Source: Streptomyces violaceoruber
GTDB taxonomy: Bacteria; Actinomycetota; Actinomycetes; Streptomycetales; Streptomycetaceae
Reading direction: 5' to 3'
DNA length: 64,000 nucleotides
Assembly: GCA_000720805.1 (NCBI GenBank)
Contig: JODI01000035.1
Location: 37,304 to 101,303 of the forward strand
Shown: one piece after another, positions 30,120 to 38,291 of the stretch
Numbering within the stretch: position 1 is the stretch's first letter
Layout: each line of letters opens with the position of its first letter
Made by a program: the position numbers and the translations under genes
The notes under the pieces: generated by a model
Told to the model about the DNA's origin: nothing
Database searches by the model: none
Seen by the model: the letters and a program-made list of their open reading frames with translations, nothing else

Positions 30120-31523
30120 TTGAGCCCCCGCCCCAAGAAGCCGAACATGGAATCGTCCATCTACCTGGGCAAAGACGGTTGGTGGCACGGCCGCGTCACG
30201 ATGGGCGTCACGGCCGATGGCAGTCCCGACCGCCGTCACCGCCGAGCGAGGACGGAGGCCGAGATCAAGCGCAAGGTGCGCGAGTTGGAGGATCTCCGGG
30301 ACAAGGGGCGCGCTCCCAAGGCGGGGCGCAAGCCGACCGTAGAGGGGTGGATGACCACCTATCTCACCGACATCGCTTCCCTGAAACTCAAGCCGCGTTC
30401 CCTGGATGACTACTGGTCCAAGACCAGGAACGACATCATCCCGGGGATCGGCAAACACCGGCTCGACAAGCTCCAGCCGGAACACCTTGAGCGGATGTAC
30501 CGGGTCATGCTCGACGAGGGACACGCGCCGTCCCACGTGCTCAAGGTCCACCGCATCCTGTCGCGTGCCCTGAAGATTGCCCACCGCCGCCGCCTGGTCG
30601 TCGAAAACGTGGCCACCCTCGTAGACCCGCCCACAGTCGACGAGACCGAGGCGAACCCCTTCACTACCGAGGAGGCCAAGGCGTTCCTTGAGGCCGCTGC
30701 CAAGCGACCCACCTTCATGCGGTGGTGCGTCGGCGTCGGCATGGGCTTCCGGCAGGGCGAGACGCTGGGCTTGCGGTGGCCGTACGTCGACCTCGACAAC
30801 GAGCTGTTCCACCCCCAATGGCAGCTTCAACGCCTCACGTGGCGGCACGGCTGCGAGGACCCGCACGCTTGTGGCGCTAAGTTCCACCGCTTCGAGCCGT
30901 GCCCACCCAACTGCACAACCCACAAGGGCTACAAGCGGGGATGCCCGAAGCCGTGCCCGAAGGACTGCACGAAGCACGCTCGCGCGTGTCCCGACCGGAA
31001 GGACGGCGGACTGACCTTCACTCGACCCAAGACCAAGAAGAGCCGCAATGAAGTGCCGATCCCGCCGCCGTTCATCCCCTACCTGCGCGAGCACAGAGCA
31101 CAGCAGGAGGAAATGCGATCCGCGGCCGGGGATCTCTGGCAGGAACACAAGCTCGTCTTCACTCGCCCGGACGGCCGTCCGCTCGACCCCCGCCAGGACT
31201 GGGAGGAATTCAAGGAGCTGTTGGCAGAAGCCGGGATCGACGACCGCCGCCTGTACGACGGGAGCCGTCACACCGCCGGCACGATCCTGAATGAACTCGG
31301 GGTCGACATGCCCACGATCATGGAGATCCTGCGCCACACCCAGATCAGCCAGACCCGGCGCTACGTCAAGGGCAGGTCCCACCTGTCGAAGGACGCCATG
31401 CGCCGCATGGGCGACACGTTCATGCCCAGCCCGGAGCGTCAGCCGGAACCGTCTATTGAGACCAGAAATGAGACCACGGACAGCCGCGCGGCCCGCCGCC
31501 AGCGCCGTCGGCGCATCCGGTAA
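30120..31523 (+). CDS. int: Tyrosine site-specific integrase
   Basis: The 467-residue protein starts at a TTG after GGAGGAG. The catalytic residues are Arg211 in GFRQGETLGLRW, Arg383-His384 in GSRHTAGT, His406 in LRHTQ and Tyr415 in TRRYVKG. An AP2-like arm-binding N-terminus and a core-binding SAM-like domain precede them. Between about residues 245 and 300 is a Cys/His-rich insert (DPHACGAKFHRFEPCPPNC and following), seen in other actinobacterial integrases and possibly zinc-binding. The stop lies 46 bp from the att core, the standard AICE arrangement. It recombines attP with the tRNA-Thr 3' end. Confidence 0.95.
   Translation: MSPRPKKPNMESSIYLGKDGWWHGRVTMGVTADGSPDRRHRRARTEAEIKRKVRELEDLRDKGRAPKAGRKPTVEGWMTTYLTDIASLKLKPRSLDDYWSKTRNDIIPGIGKHRLDKLQPEHLERMYRVMLDEGHAPSHVLKVHRILSRALKIAHRRRLVVENVATLVDPPTVDETEANPFTTEEAKAFLEAAAKRPTFMRWCVGVGMGFRQGETLGLRWPYVDLDNELFHPQWQLQRLTWRHGCEDPHACGAKFHRFEPCPPNCTTHKGYKRGCPKPCPKDCTKHARACPDRKDGGLTFTRPKTKKSRNEVPIPPPFIPYLREHRAQQEEMRSAAGDLWQEHKLVFTRPDGRPLDPRQDWEEFKELLAEAGIDDRRLYDGSRHTAGTILNELGVDMPTIMEILRHTQISQTRRYVKGRSHLSKDAMRRMGDTFMPSPERQPEPSIETRNETTDSRAARRQRRRRIR
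31457..31478. promoter_or_regulatory. Candidate arm-type integrase sites at the attR side
   Basis: TTGAGACCA (31457-31465) and ATGAGACCAC (31469-31478) repeat with 12-bp spacing, matching the pair at 7163-7184. They lie within the last codons of int, about 90 bp from the att core. Confidence 0.5.
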
Positions 31524-31569
31524 AAGCAAAAGCCCCAGGTCACGGCGAGTGAGTCCTGAGGCTTCGGCA

Positions 31570-31612
31570 GAGCCGCCTTCGGGATTCGAACCCGAGACCT
31601 ACGCATTACGAG
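31570..31612. repeat. att core copy 3 (attR) inside the tRNA gene
   Basis: The 43 bp from GAGCCGCC to TTACGAG are identical to 1921-1963 and 7003-7045. They cover the acceptor 3' strand, T-arm, variable loop and most of the anticodon arm of the tRNA. Confidence 0.9.
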
Positions 31613-31644
31613 TGCGTTGCTCTGGCCATCTGAGCTAAGGCGGC
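31571..31644 (-). tRNA. tRNA-Thr (anticodon CGT), AICE integration site
   Basis: On the minus strand the 5' acceptor GCCGCCT pairs with AGGCGGC. The D-arm is TAGCTCAGATGGCCAGAGCA. The anticodon stem ACGCA/TGCGT encloses CTCGTAA (anticodon CGT). The T-arm is CGGGTTCGAATCCCG. All stems are intact, so the gene should be functional despite serial integrations. Confidence 0.95.
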
Positions 31645-31761
31645 GCGCTGTCCGCACCCATGGTGCGATCAGCAACGTCGGTAAGTCTACACAGTTTCCG
31701 GGGGTGCTCCGAACCAGCCCGGGGCCTGGGCACCGGGGCTGGTCGTCGGGTCGGCATGGGG

Positions 31762-33405
31762 TTACGAACAGCGTTTTCCGTCGGCGGGAGCGGTGCCGCG
31801 GAGCAGGTACGTGTTGATCGCGGAGTCGATGCACGCGCTTCCGCGGCCGTAGGCGGTGTGGCCGTCGCCCTCGTAGGTGAGGAGGCGGGCCGAGGAGAGC
31901 TGGGCGGCCAGGGCTCGGGCCCAGCGGTAGGGGGTGGCCGGGTCGCGGGTGGTGCCGACCACGACGATCGGGGCGGCGCCCTTCGCCTGGATGCGGTGCG
32001 GCTCACCGGTGGCCCGCACCGGCCAGTACGCGCAGTTCAGGGCGGCCCAGGCGAGGCCCTCGCCGAAGACGGGGGACGCTTTCTCGAAGGCCGGGAGCGA
32101 CTTCTCGGCCTCCTCGGCGGTGTCGAAGGCCGGCGGGAGGTCGAGGCAGTTCACGGCGGCGTTGGCGAACATCAGGTTCTCGTAGCTGCCGCCGGCGTCC
32201 CGCTCGAAGTAACTGTCGGACAGGGCCAGCAGGCCGGCGCCGTCGTCCTCCTTCATCGCCGCGGTCAGCGCCTCGCGCAACTGCGCCCACGCCCCCTCGT
32301 CGTACATCGCCGCGATCACGCCGGTGGTGGCGAGGGACTCGCCGAGCCTGCGGCTGCCCGCGCCGCCGGCGGCGATCGGCCGGGCGTCCAGCTTTCCGAA
32401 GAAGGCCTTGAGGTTCCGGCCGACCTGGGCGGTCGTCGTGCCCTTCCTGCCGAGCGGGCAGTCCGGCTGCCGAACGCAGTCCTTCGCGAACGACTGGAAC
32501 GCCGTCTCGAAGCCCGCGGTCTGGTCGAGGTTCATCCGCCGGGCCGGCAGCGAGGGGTCCATCGCGCCGTCCAGGACCAGCCGACCCGCCCGCTCCGGGA
32601 AGAGACCCGCGTACGTCGCCCCGAGGAACGTGCCGTACGACGCCCCCACGTAGTTCAGCTTCGGGTCGCCCAGCGCCGCCCGCACGATGTCCATGTCCCG
32701 GGCCGCCTCGACGGTGGACACGTGTCGCAGGAGCTTCGGTGAGTGCGCCCCGCAGCCCTCGGCGAACTTCTTGTACGCCTGGACGAGTTCGGTGGTCTCC
32801 CGCCCGTCGTCGGGCGTGATGTCCGTCTGTGTGTACCTGTCCATGTCCCGCCCGCGGAGGCATTCGACGGGCTCGCTGCGGCCGACTCCGCGCGGATCGA
32901 CCGCGACCATGTCATAGCGGGCGCGGACCTTCGCCGGGTAGCCGATTCCGGCGTACGCCTGGAGATAGCCGATCGCGGAGGCGCCCGGCCCGCCCGGGTT
33001 GACGAGCAGCGAACCGAGGCGCTTGCCCGGCCCCGTGGCCTTCTTGCGGGCGACCGCGAGCCGCACGTCGCCGTCCGCCGGCTTCGCGTAGTCGAGCGGC
33101 GCCTTCAGCGTCGCGCACTGGAAGCCGGGAACTTCGCACGAGCGCCAGGCCGGCTTCTGCCCGTAGTACGCGGCCAGGGCGGCCGGCGTGGTGCGCGGCA
33201 GCGCGGCGAGCGCCGCCTCGGCAGCCGTACTGGCGGACGTCGTCGTGCTTCCCGAGGAGCAGGCGGAGAGGAGCAGCGCGGTGGCGGCGAGGAGAACGGC
33301 GCCGGTACGGGCTCTGCGCGCGGGGGCGAGGCCGCCTCGGGGGCTCGGGCCGGGCCCGGTCGGTTCTGGTGGGGTGCTGGGGCGGGAGCTGCGCCTGAGG
33401 TACAT
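31762..33405 (-). CDS. Lipoprotein alpha/beta-hydrolase, tripeptidyl-aminopeptidase-like (SlpD/E type)
   Basis: The 547-residue protein begins MYLRRSSRPS and has a lipoprotein signal with lipobox LLSAC, so it should be anchored outside the membrane. The hydrolase fold shows NPGGPGASA (oxyanion region), the nucleophile in VGASYGTFLG, Asp in VGTTRDPATPY and His in EGDGHTAYG. The C-terminal domain is that of the TAP-like family, which removes N-terminal tripeptides from proteins. It is the first chromosomal gene right of the tRNA. The long frame upstream to 34689 in the same phase is an antisense-type shadow of the delta prime gene. Confidence 0.9.
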   Translation of the reverse strand: MYLRRSSRPSTPPEPTGPGPSPRGGLAPARRARTGAVLLAATALLLSACSSGSTTTSASTAAEAALAALPRTTPAALAAYYGQKPAWRSCEVPGFQCATLKAPLDYAKPADGDVRLAVARKKATGPGKRLGSLLVNPGGPGASAIGYLQAYAGIGYPAKVRARYDMVAVDPRGVGRSEPVECLRGRDMDRYTQTDITPDDGRETTELVQAYKKFAEGCGAHSPKLLRHVSTVEAARDMDIVRAALGDPKLNYVGASYGTFLGATYAGLFPERAGRLVLDGAMDPSLPARRMNLDQTAGFETAFQSFAKDCVRQPDCPLGRKGTTTAQVGRNLKAFFGKLDARPIAAGGAGSRRLGESLATTGVIAAMYDEGAWAQLREALTAAMKEDDGAGLLALSDSYFERDAGGSYENLMFANAAVNCLDLPPAFDTAEEAEKSLPAFEKASPVFGEGLAWAALNCAYWPVRATGEPHRIQAKGAAPIVVVGTTRDPATPYRWARALAAQLSSARLLTYEGDGHTAYGRGSACIDSAINTYLLRGTAPADGKRCS

Positions 33406-33476
33406 CAAGCGAGCGTAACTCTGCGCACCCGGTCGAAAGCTCTCCGTGCGCACCATGCCTCGGACGAGTGACATGG

Positions 33477-34682
33477 TCAACCGGCTCTGAGCGCCATCGT
33501 CATCGCCTCCACCGCCAGCAGTGGAGCCACATTGCGGTCGAGGGCGTCCCGGCACGCGGCGATCGCCTCTATGCGACGGAGCGTGGACTCCGGGGATCCC
33601 GCGCGGGCGAGCCGCTCCAGCACGTCCTCGGCGTCCGTGTTGGCGAGCGCCACCCGGGAGCCGAGCTGGAGGGCGAGGACGTCGCGGTAGAAGGCGGTGA
33701 GGTCGGTGAGCGCGAGGTCGAGGCTGTCGCGCTGTGTGCGGGTTCTGCGGCGCTTCTGCCTGTCCTCCAGGTCCTTCATCACGCCCGCCGTGCCGCGCGG
33801 CATCCGGCCGCCCTGGGAGGCGCCCATCGCCGCCTTCAGCTCGTCGGTCTCCTTGCCGTCCATCTCCTCGGCGAGCTGCTTGGCGTCCTCGGCCGCCGCG
33901 TCCACGAGTTCCTGGGCCGCCCTGAGGCACCCCCCGATGTCGTCGACGCGGAGCGGCAGCTTCAGCACAGCGGCCCGGCGCTCCCGTGCGGCCGGGTCGG
34001 TGGCCAGCCGGCGGGCCCGGTCGACATGGCCCTGGGTGGCACGCGCGGCGGCCATCGCGGCGGCCGGTTCGACGCCCTCCCGGCGTACGAGCATGTCGGC
34101 GACGGCCTCGACCGAGGGCGTGCTCAGGTTCAGGTGGCGGCAGCGGGAGCGGATGGTCGGCAGGACGTCCTCGATGGAGGGGGCGCACAGCAGCCAGACC
34201 GTACGAGGGGCGGGCTCTTCCACGGCCTTGAGGACCGCGTTGGCCGACTTCTCGTTCAGTCGCTCGGCGTCCTCGACGAGGATGACCTGCCAGCGGCCGG
34301 TGGCCGGAGAGGTGAACGACTTGCGGACGGTGTCCCGCATGTCGTCGGCCAGGATCTGCGTGCCCACGGCGGCGACGGTGGTGACGTCGGCGTGGGTGCC
34401 CACGAGCGCCGTATGACAGCCGTCGCAGAAACCGCAGCCGGGGGATCCGCCGAGGGCGCGGTCGGGGCTCACGCACTGCAGCGCGGCGGCGAAGGCCCGC
34501 GCCGCCTGGTTCCGGCCGGCCCCCGGCGGGCCCGTGAACAGCCAGGCGTGCGTCATCTTCGACGTCGCGGGCGGCGGCGCGTCGGCGGCGGCCGCGGTGA
34601 CGAAGGCGTCGGCGTCCCGGGCAGCGGCGTCGAGCTGCTCGCTCACCTTCTCCTGGCCGACCAGGTCGTCCCAGACGGTCAT
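33477..34682 (-). CDS. holB: DNA polymerase III subunit delta prime
   Basis: The 401-residue protein begins MTVWDDLVGQEKVSEQLDAA. It has the clamp-loader layout: FTGPPGAGRNQAARAFA (a modified P-loop lacking the GKS/T, usual for delta prime), a zinc module CGFCDGCH, VILVEDAERLNEKSANAVLK, and sensor 1 in LPTIRSRCRHL. It is part of the clamp loader that places the beta clamp on primed DNA. It lies downstream of the thymidylate kinase gene, as in other Streptomyces and Mycobacterium. Confidence 0.92.
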   Translation of the reverse strand: MTVWDDLVGQEKVSEQLDAAARDADAFVTAAAADAPPPATSKMTHAWLFTGPPGAGRNQAARAFAAALQCVSPDRALGGSPGCGFCDGCHTALVGTHADVTTVAAVGTQILADDMRDTVRKSFTSPATGRWQVILVEDAERLNEKSANAVLKAVEEPAPRTVWLLCAPSIEDVLPTIRSRCRHLNLSTPSVEAVADMLVRREGVEPAAAMAAARATQGHVDRARRLATDPAARERRAAVLKLPLRVDDIGGCLRAAQELVDAAAEDAKQLAEEMDGKETDELKAAMGASQGGRMPRGTAGVMKDLEDRQKRRRTRTQRDSLDLALTDLTAFYRDVLALQLGSRVALANTDAEDVLERLARAGSPESTLRRIEAIAACRDALDRNVAPLLAVEAMTMALRAG

Positions 34683-34781
34683 CCGTCACTCACCCCGCAC
34701 TTTCGTCACGTTTCGTGTTGCGGGATCCATTGTGCGGGCAGGCACTGACAACCGGCCGAAACCGGCGACCGAGCGCCCGGT

Positions 34782-37700
34782 TCAGCCCCGCCGCCCCCGG
34801 CCGCGCCGCCCACGTCCCCTGTCGTCGCCGTCGTCGCCGTCGTCTTCGTGCCGTCCGAGCAGTTCGTCCGCCAGCGTGGGCAGATCGTCCAACGGCGTCT
34901 CCTCGGCCCAGTCCGACCGCGCCCGCCGCCGCGGCGCCCCGTGCTCGTCCACCTGCGGCAGCTCACGTGTACGGTCCTCGCCCCCGTCCGGCCGTGGCTG
35001 CGCCTGCTCGTCCCGGAAGTAGCCCGGCGGAACCCGGTCCGAGGGAGCCTCGTCCCGCACGGGAGGCAGTACGGCCGTCTCGTCCGCGGCGCCGGGCGGC
35101 GGGACCGGCGGCAGCACCGCGGTCTCGTCGGCGGCACCCGGAGGAACCGGCGGCAGCACCGCAGTCTCATCCGCGGCTCCTGGAGGGGCAGGCAGTTCGG
35201 CCGTCACCTCGGAGTCGGACCCGGGCCTACCGGAGCCAGAGCCGGAACCGGAGCCGGAATCGCTGTCGGCGCCCCGCTCCCCCGCCCCCTCGTCGTCCCG
35301 CACCCGTGGCAGCACCGCCGTCTCGTCGACGGGCCCGCCCGACGCGTTCGTCGGTGTCACCACCGGCGTCTGCACCGTCGCCGCGTCCGGCGTGGCACCA
35401 GGGGGCTTCGGCCCCGCGGTCGCGCCAGTACCCGTCCCCCGCGGTCCCGTCGGCCGGGGCCCCGCCTCCGCCGCGGCCGCCGCCTGCTCGGCCAGCCGAC
35501 GTGCCTCCTCGGCCCGCAGCAGCGCTTCCTCGGCCTTGCGCTGCTTCTCCAGGCGCCGCGCCTCGGCCTCGGCGCGCAGCCGGGCCTCCTCCTCGGCCTG
35601 CTTGCGGCGCCGTTCCTCCTCGGCCCTGCGACGTGCCTCTTCCTCCGCCCGGACCTTCTCCTCGGCGAGGAGCCGCTGCCGCTCCTCCTCGGCCCGGCGA
35701 TGCGCTTCCTCGGCCCGCAGCCGGGCCTCCTCCGCCTGCCGTTCGGCCTCGCGGCGCTGCGCCTCCTCCAGTTCGCGGCGCTTGCGCTCCTCCTCCTCGG
35801 CACGCAGCCGCTCCAGCTGCTCCTGGCGCTCGCGCTCCAGGCGCTCCTCCTCGGCCTTGCGGGCGGCCTCTTCCTCGGCCTTGCGGCGCGCTTCCTCCTC
35901 GGCCTTCCGGCGCGCCTCTTCCTGTGCCTGGATCTCCGCCTCGGACAGCGGCAGCATCTGGTCGAGCCGGTGCCGGACCACCGTCGTGACCGCCTCGGGC
36001 TCCTGCCCCGCGTCCACCACCAGGTAGCGCCCGGGGTCGGCGGCGGCCAGCGTCAGGAAGCCGGAGCGCACGCGCGCGTGGAACTCGGCCGGTTCCGACT
36101 CCAGACGGTCCGGCGCCTCGGTGAACCGCTCGCGGGCGATCTCCGGCGAGACGTCCAGCAGCACCGTCAGATGCGGCACCAGTCCGTTCGTGGCCCACCG
36201 GTTGATACGGGCGATCTCGGTCGGAGACAGATCACGGCCCGCCCCCTGGTAGGCCACGGACGAGTCGATGTAGCGGTCGGAGATGACCACCGCGCCGCGC
36301 TCCAGCGCGGGCCGCACCACCGTGTCGACGTGCTCCGCGCGGTCCGCCGCGTACAGCAACGCCTCCGCTCGGTGCGAGAGTCCGGCGCTGGAGACGTCCA
36401 GCAGGATGGACCGCAGCCGCTTGCCGACCGGCGTGGCGCCGGGTTCACGGGTGAGGACGACTTCGTGGCCCTTGGCCCGGATCCACTCGGCGAGCGCCTC
36501 GGCCTGGGTGGACTTGCCGGCCCCGTCGCCGCCTTCCAGCGCGATGAAGAAACCGGTCGACAGGGGCGCGGTCTCCGGGTCGTCGCCGCCGAGCAGCGCG
36601 TCCCGCAGGTCGTGCCGCAGCGGTACGCCGGAACGGTCGTCGACCTTGGCGAGCACCAGCGCGGCCACCGGCAGCAGCAGCGCGCCGACCAGCATCAGGG
36701 TGAAGGCGGCGCCGCCGTGCGCGAACACGAACTTGCCGTTCTCCAGGCGGTGCGGTCCGATCGCCGCGGCCACCACGGGTGCGACGACCGCGCCGAGCGC
36801 CATGGACACCCGGACGACCGCGTGCAGATGCTCGGTCGTCCTGGCCCGCCGGTGCTCCTCGGTCTCCTGGTCCAGCAGGGTGTGCCCGGTGTTGGCGGCC
36901 ACGCCCGCGGCGGCTCCGGCCAGCACCATGATCAGCAGCACGCTGGTGACGTCCGGGACGAGCCCGGCGGCCAGCAGGGCGACTCCGGTGAACGCGATCG
37001 CCAGCGCCAGCAGCCGGCGTCGCGACAACGTCGGCAGCAGCGAGGGCGCCGTCCGGATACCGACGACGACACCGCCGGTCAGCGCGGCCACCAGCAGGCC
37101 GTACAGCACCGGTCCGCCACCCAGGTCCTTGGCGTGCAGCACGGCGACGGCCACGGCGGCCGCGACCGATCCGGCGACGGCGGCGCAGGCCGGCACCAGC
37201 AGCGGGATCGCGCCGGTACGGCCCTTGTCGACGCCCGTGCCCGTCTTGGGCCGGCGCAGTCCCTCCAACGGCGAACGCGCGCGCGGGGTACGCGTGTCGG
37301 GCAGTTCCAGGAAGGTCAGCACCGACAGGGACGCGGCGAACAGTCCGGCCGCGACGTACGACGCGAGCGCCGCCTGGTGCTGGGCGAACCAGGCGATCCC
37401 CGAGCCGAGCAGGTTGTTGAGCAGACCGGCGACGACGAGCGCGGCGGCCGCGAGCGGGATCGCCACGAAGCTCGTGCGCAGCGACAGCCGGCGCAGCGCG
37501 TCCATGTGGTCCGGCAGCGGCCGTACCGTCGCGCCCTCCGGCGGCGGGGCCGGAAGCAGGGCGGGTGCCGCGCTCTCCCGGCACACCGTCCAGAAGCGCT
37601 CGGCGACTCCTGTCACGAAGGCGGTGACCAGGAGGACGGCCAGCGCGTCGTCGGGCGTCCAGTCGATCCACAGGGGTGCCACGATGAGCACCACGGCCCG

Positions 37701-38078
37701 CAGTCCGTCCGCGCCTACCATCGTCCAGCGACGGTCGAGCGGGCCGTCCTGGGAGGTGAGCGAGGTGAGCGGGCCGAGGAGCACGGCTCCGAAGAGCAGC
37801 GTCGCGAGGACGCGCGCTCCGAAAACGGTCGCCACTGCGAACGCCACGCCCCGGTAGCCACCGCCGAACGAGCCCTCGGCGATGGCCGCCTGGAGGGCGA
37901 GAACGACGAGAACCAGAAGCGCGAGGGTGTCGCCGACACCGCCCACGAGGTGCGCGCTCCACAGCCGTTTCAGCTGCGGGCGGTGCAGCAGGGCGCGGAC
38001 GGCGCGCTCGCGGGAGTCCGCGACCAGGGCGTCGTCGGGGGCCGGGTGAGTGGCCGTTGGCTGCTCGGCTGGGGTCAT
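34782..38078 (-). CDS. tmk: Major-facilitator-like transporter fused to thymidylate kinase, with coiled-coil tail
   Basis: The 1098-residue protein has four parts. Residues 35-480 form about 12 membrane helices of MFS type. Residues 510-735 are a thymidylate kinase: P-loop ALEGGDGAGKSTQAEAL, LTREPGATPVG, ISDRYIDSSVAYQGAGRDL and ARERF. Residues 740-900 are a long Ala/Glu/Arg coiled coil (EEARRKAEEEARRKAEEEAA type). The last 200 residues are acidic and Pro-rich, with repeats of PGAADETAVLPPV. The kinase makes dTDP for DNA synthesis. The transporter-kinase fusion is known in Streptomyces; the large coiled-coil tail is less usual in size. Confidence 0.9.
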   Translation of the reverse strand: MTPAEQPTATHPAPDDALVADSRERAVRALLHRPQLKRLWSAHLVGGVGDTLALLVLVVLALQAAIAEGSFGGGYRGVAFAVATVFGARVLATLLFGAVLLGPLTSLTSQDGPLDRRWTMVGADGLRAVVLIVAPLWIDWTPDDALAVLLVTAFVTGVAERFWTVCRESAAPALLPAPPPEGATVRPLPDHMDALRRLSLRTSFVAIPLAAAALVVAGLLNNLLGSGIAWFAQHQAALASYVAAGLFAASLSVLTFLELPDTRTPRARSPLEGLRRPKTGTGVDKGRTGAIPLLVPACAAVAGSVAAAVAVAVLHAKDLGGGPVLYGLLVAALTGGVVVGIRTAPSLLPTLSRRRLLALAIAFTGVALLAAGLVPDVTSVLLIMVLAGAAAGVAANTGHTLLDQETEEHRRARTTEHLHAVVRVSMALGAVVAPVVAAAIGPHRLENGKFVFAHGGAAFTLMLVGALLLPVAALVLAKVDDRSGVPLRHDLRDALLGGDDPETAPLSTGFFIALEGGDGAGKSTQAEALAEWIRAKGHEVVLTREPGATPVGKRLRSILLDVSSAGLSHRAEALLYAADRAEHVDTVVRPALERGAVVISDRYIDSSVAYQGAGRDLSPTEIARINRWATNGLVPHLTVLLDVSPEIARERFTEAPDRLESEPAEFHARVRSGFLTLAAADPGRYLVVDAGQEPEAVTTVVRHRLDQMLPLSEAEIQAQEEARRKAEEEARRKAEEEAARKAEEERLERERQEQLERLRAEEEERKRRELEEAQRREAERQAEEARLRAEEAHRRAEEERQRLLAEEKVRAEEEARRRAEEERRRKQAEEEARLRAEAEARRLEKQRKAEEALLRAEEARRLAEQAAAAAEAGPRPTGPRGTGTGATAGPKPPGATPDAATVQTPVVTPTNASGGPVDETAVLPRVRDDEGAGERGADSDSGSGSGSGSGRPGSDSEVTAELPAPPGAADETAVLPPVPPGAADETAVLPPVPPPGAADETAVLPPVRDEAPSDRVPPGYFRDEQAQPRPDGGEDRTRELPQVDEHGAPRRRARSDWAEETPLDDLPTLADELLGRHEDDGDDGDDRGRGRRGRGRRG

Positions 38079-38233
38079 GCTTTCAGCCTATCGGGACGCA
38101 CCGACAGCCCGGAGTGCGCGTCCGGACGTGCGCACACCCCGACACCAATGTGATGCCGGGGCGTTGGTTTTGCGAACCCTCGGTGGAGGAACACGTATGG
38201 ACCGCGGACCGCTCCGTCCTCCGCGAGGTCCCT

Positions 38234-38272
38234 CGCGGAGAGCCGTCGCGGAGAGCCGTCGCGGAGAGCCGT
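38234..38272. repeat. Tandem 13-bp repeat CGCGGAGAGCCGT x3
   Basis: Three perfect copies (38234-38246, 38247-38259, 38260-38272) lie just beyond the topA stop. They are followed by GTCAGTCCTCC repeated twice. The block sits between topA and the transporter-kinase gene and could be part of a terminator or a replication-slippage scar. Confidence 0.7.
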
Positions 38273-38291
38273 CAGTCCTCCGTGAGGACCG

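Larger units (their letters stand above)
7046..31612. mobile_element. Complete actinomycete integrative and conjugative element (AICE) in tRNA-Thr(CGT)
   Basis: The segment is flanked by the 43-bp direct repeats at 7003-7045 and 31570-31612. The right repeat lies inside an intact tRNA gene, so the element reconstitutes the tRNA, as is usual for AICEs such as pSAM2. From left to right it holds a Trypco2/trypsin-NACHT cargo operon, a GntR-HD / Nudix-XRE control block, small conserved genes, Spd-like and FtsK/TraB-like transfer genes, a VirB-like cluster, SSB, a TGT-like enzyme, primase-polymerase and AAA replication genes, iterons, xis and int. All expected functional classes are present and I see no broken gene, so it may still be mobile. 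Confidence 0.9.

Noticed and set aside
31762..34689. 975-residue minus-strand frame covering the hydrolase and delta prime genes
   Set aside because: Only its last 547 residues are the peptidase-like lipoprotein; the upstream part is Arg/Gly-rich and out of phase with the real delta prime gene.
34715..38153. Long plus-strand frames opposite the transporter-thymidylate kinase gene
   Set aside because: They are antisense shadows with Arg/Pro/Gln-rich products; the minus strand has clear kinase and membrane motifs.
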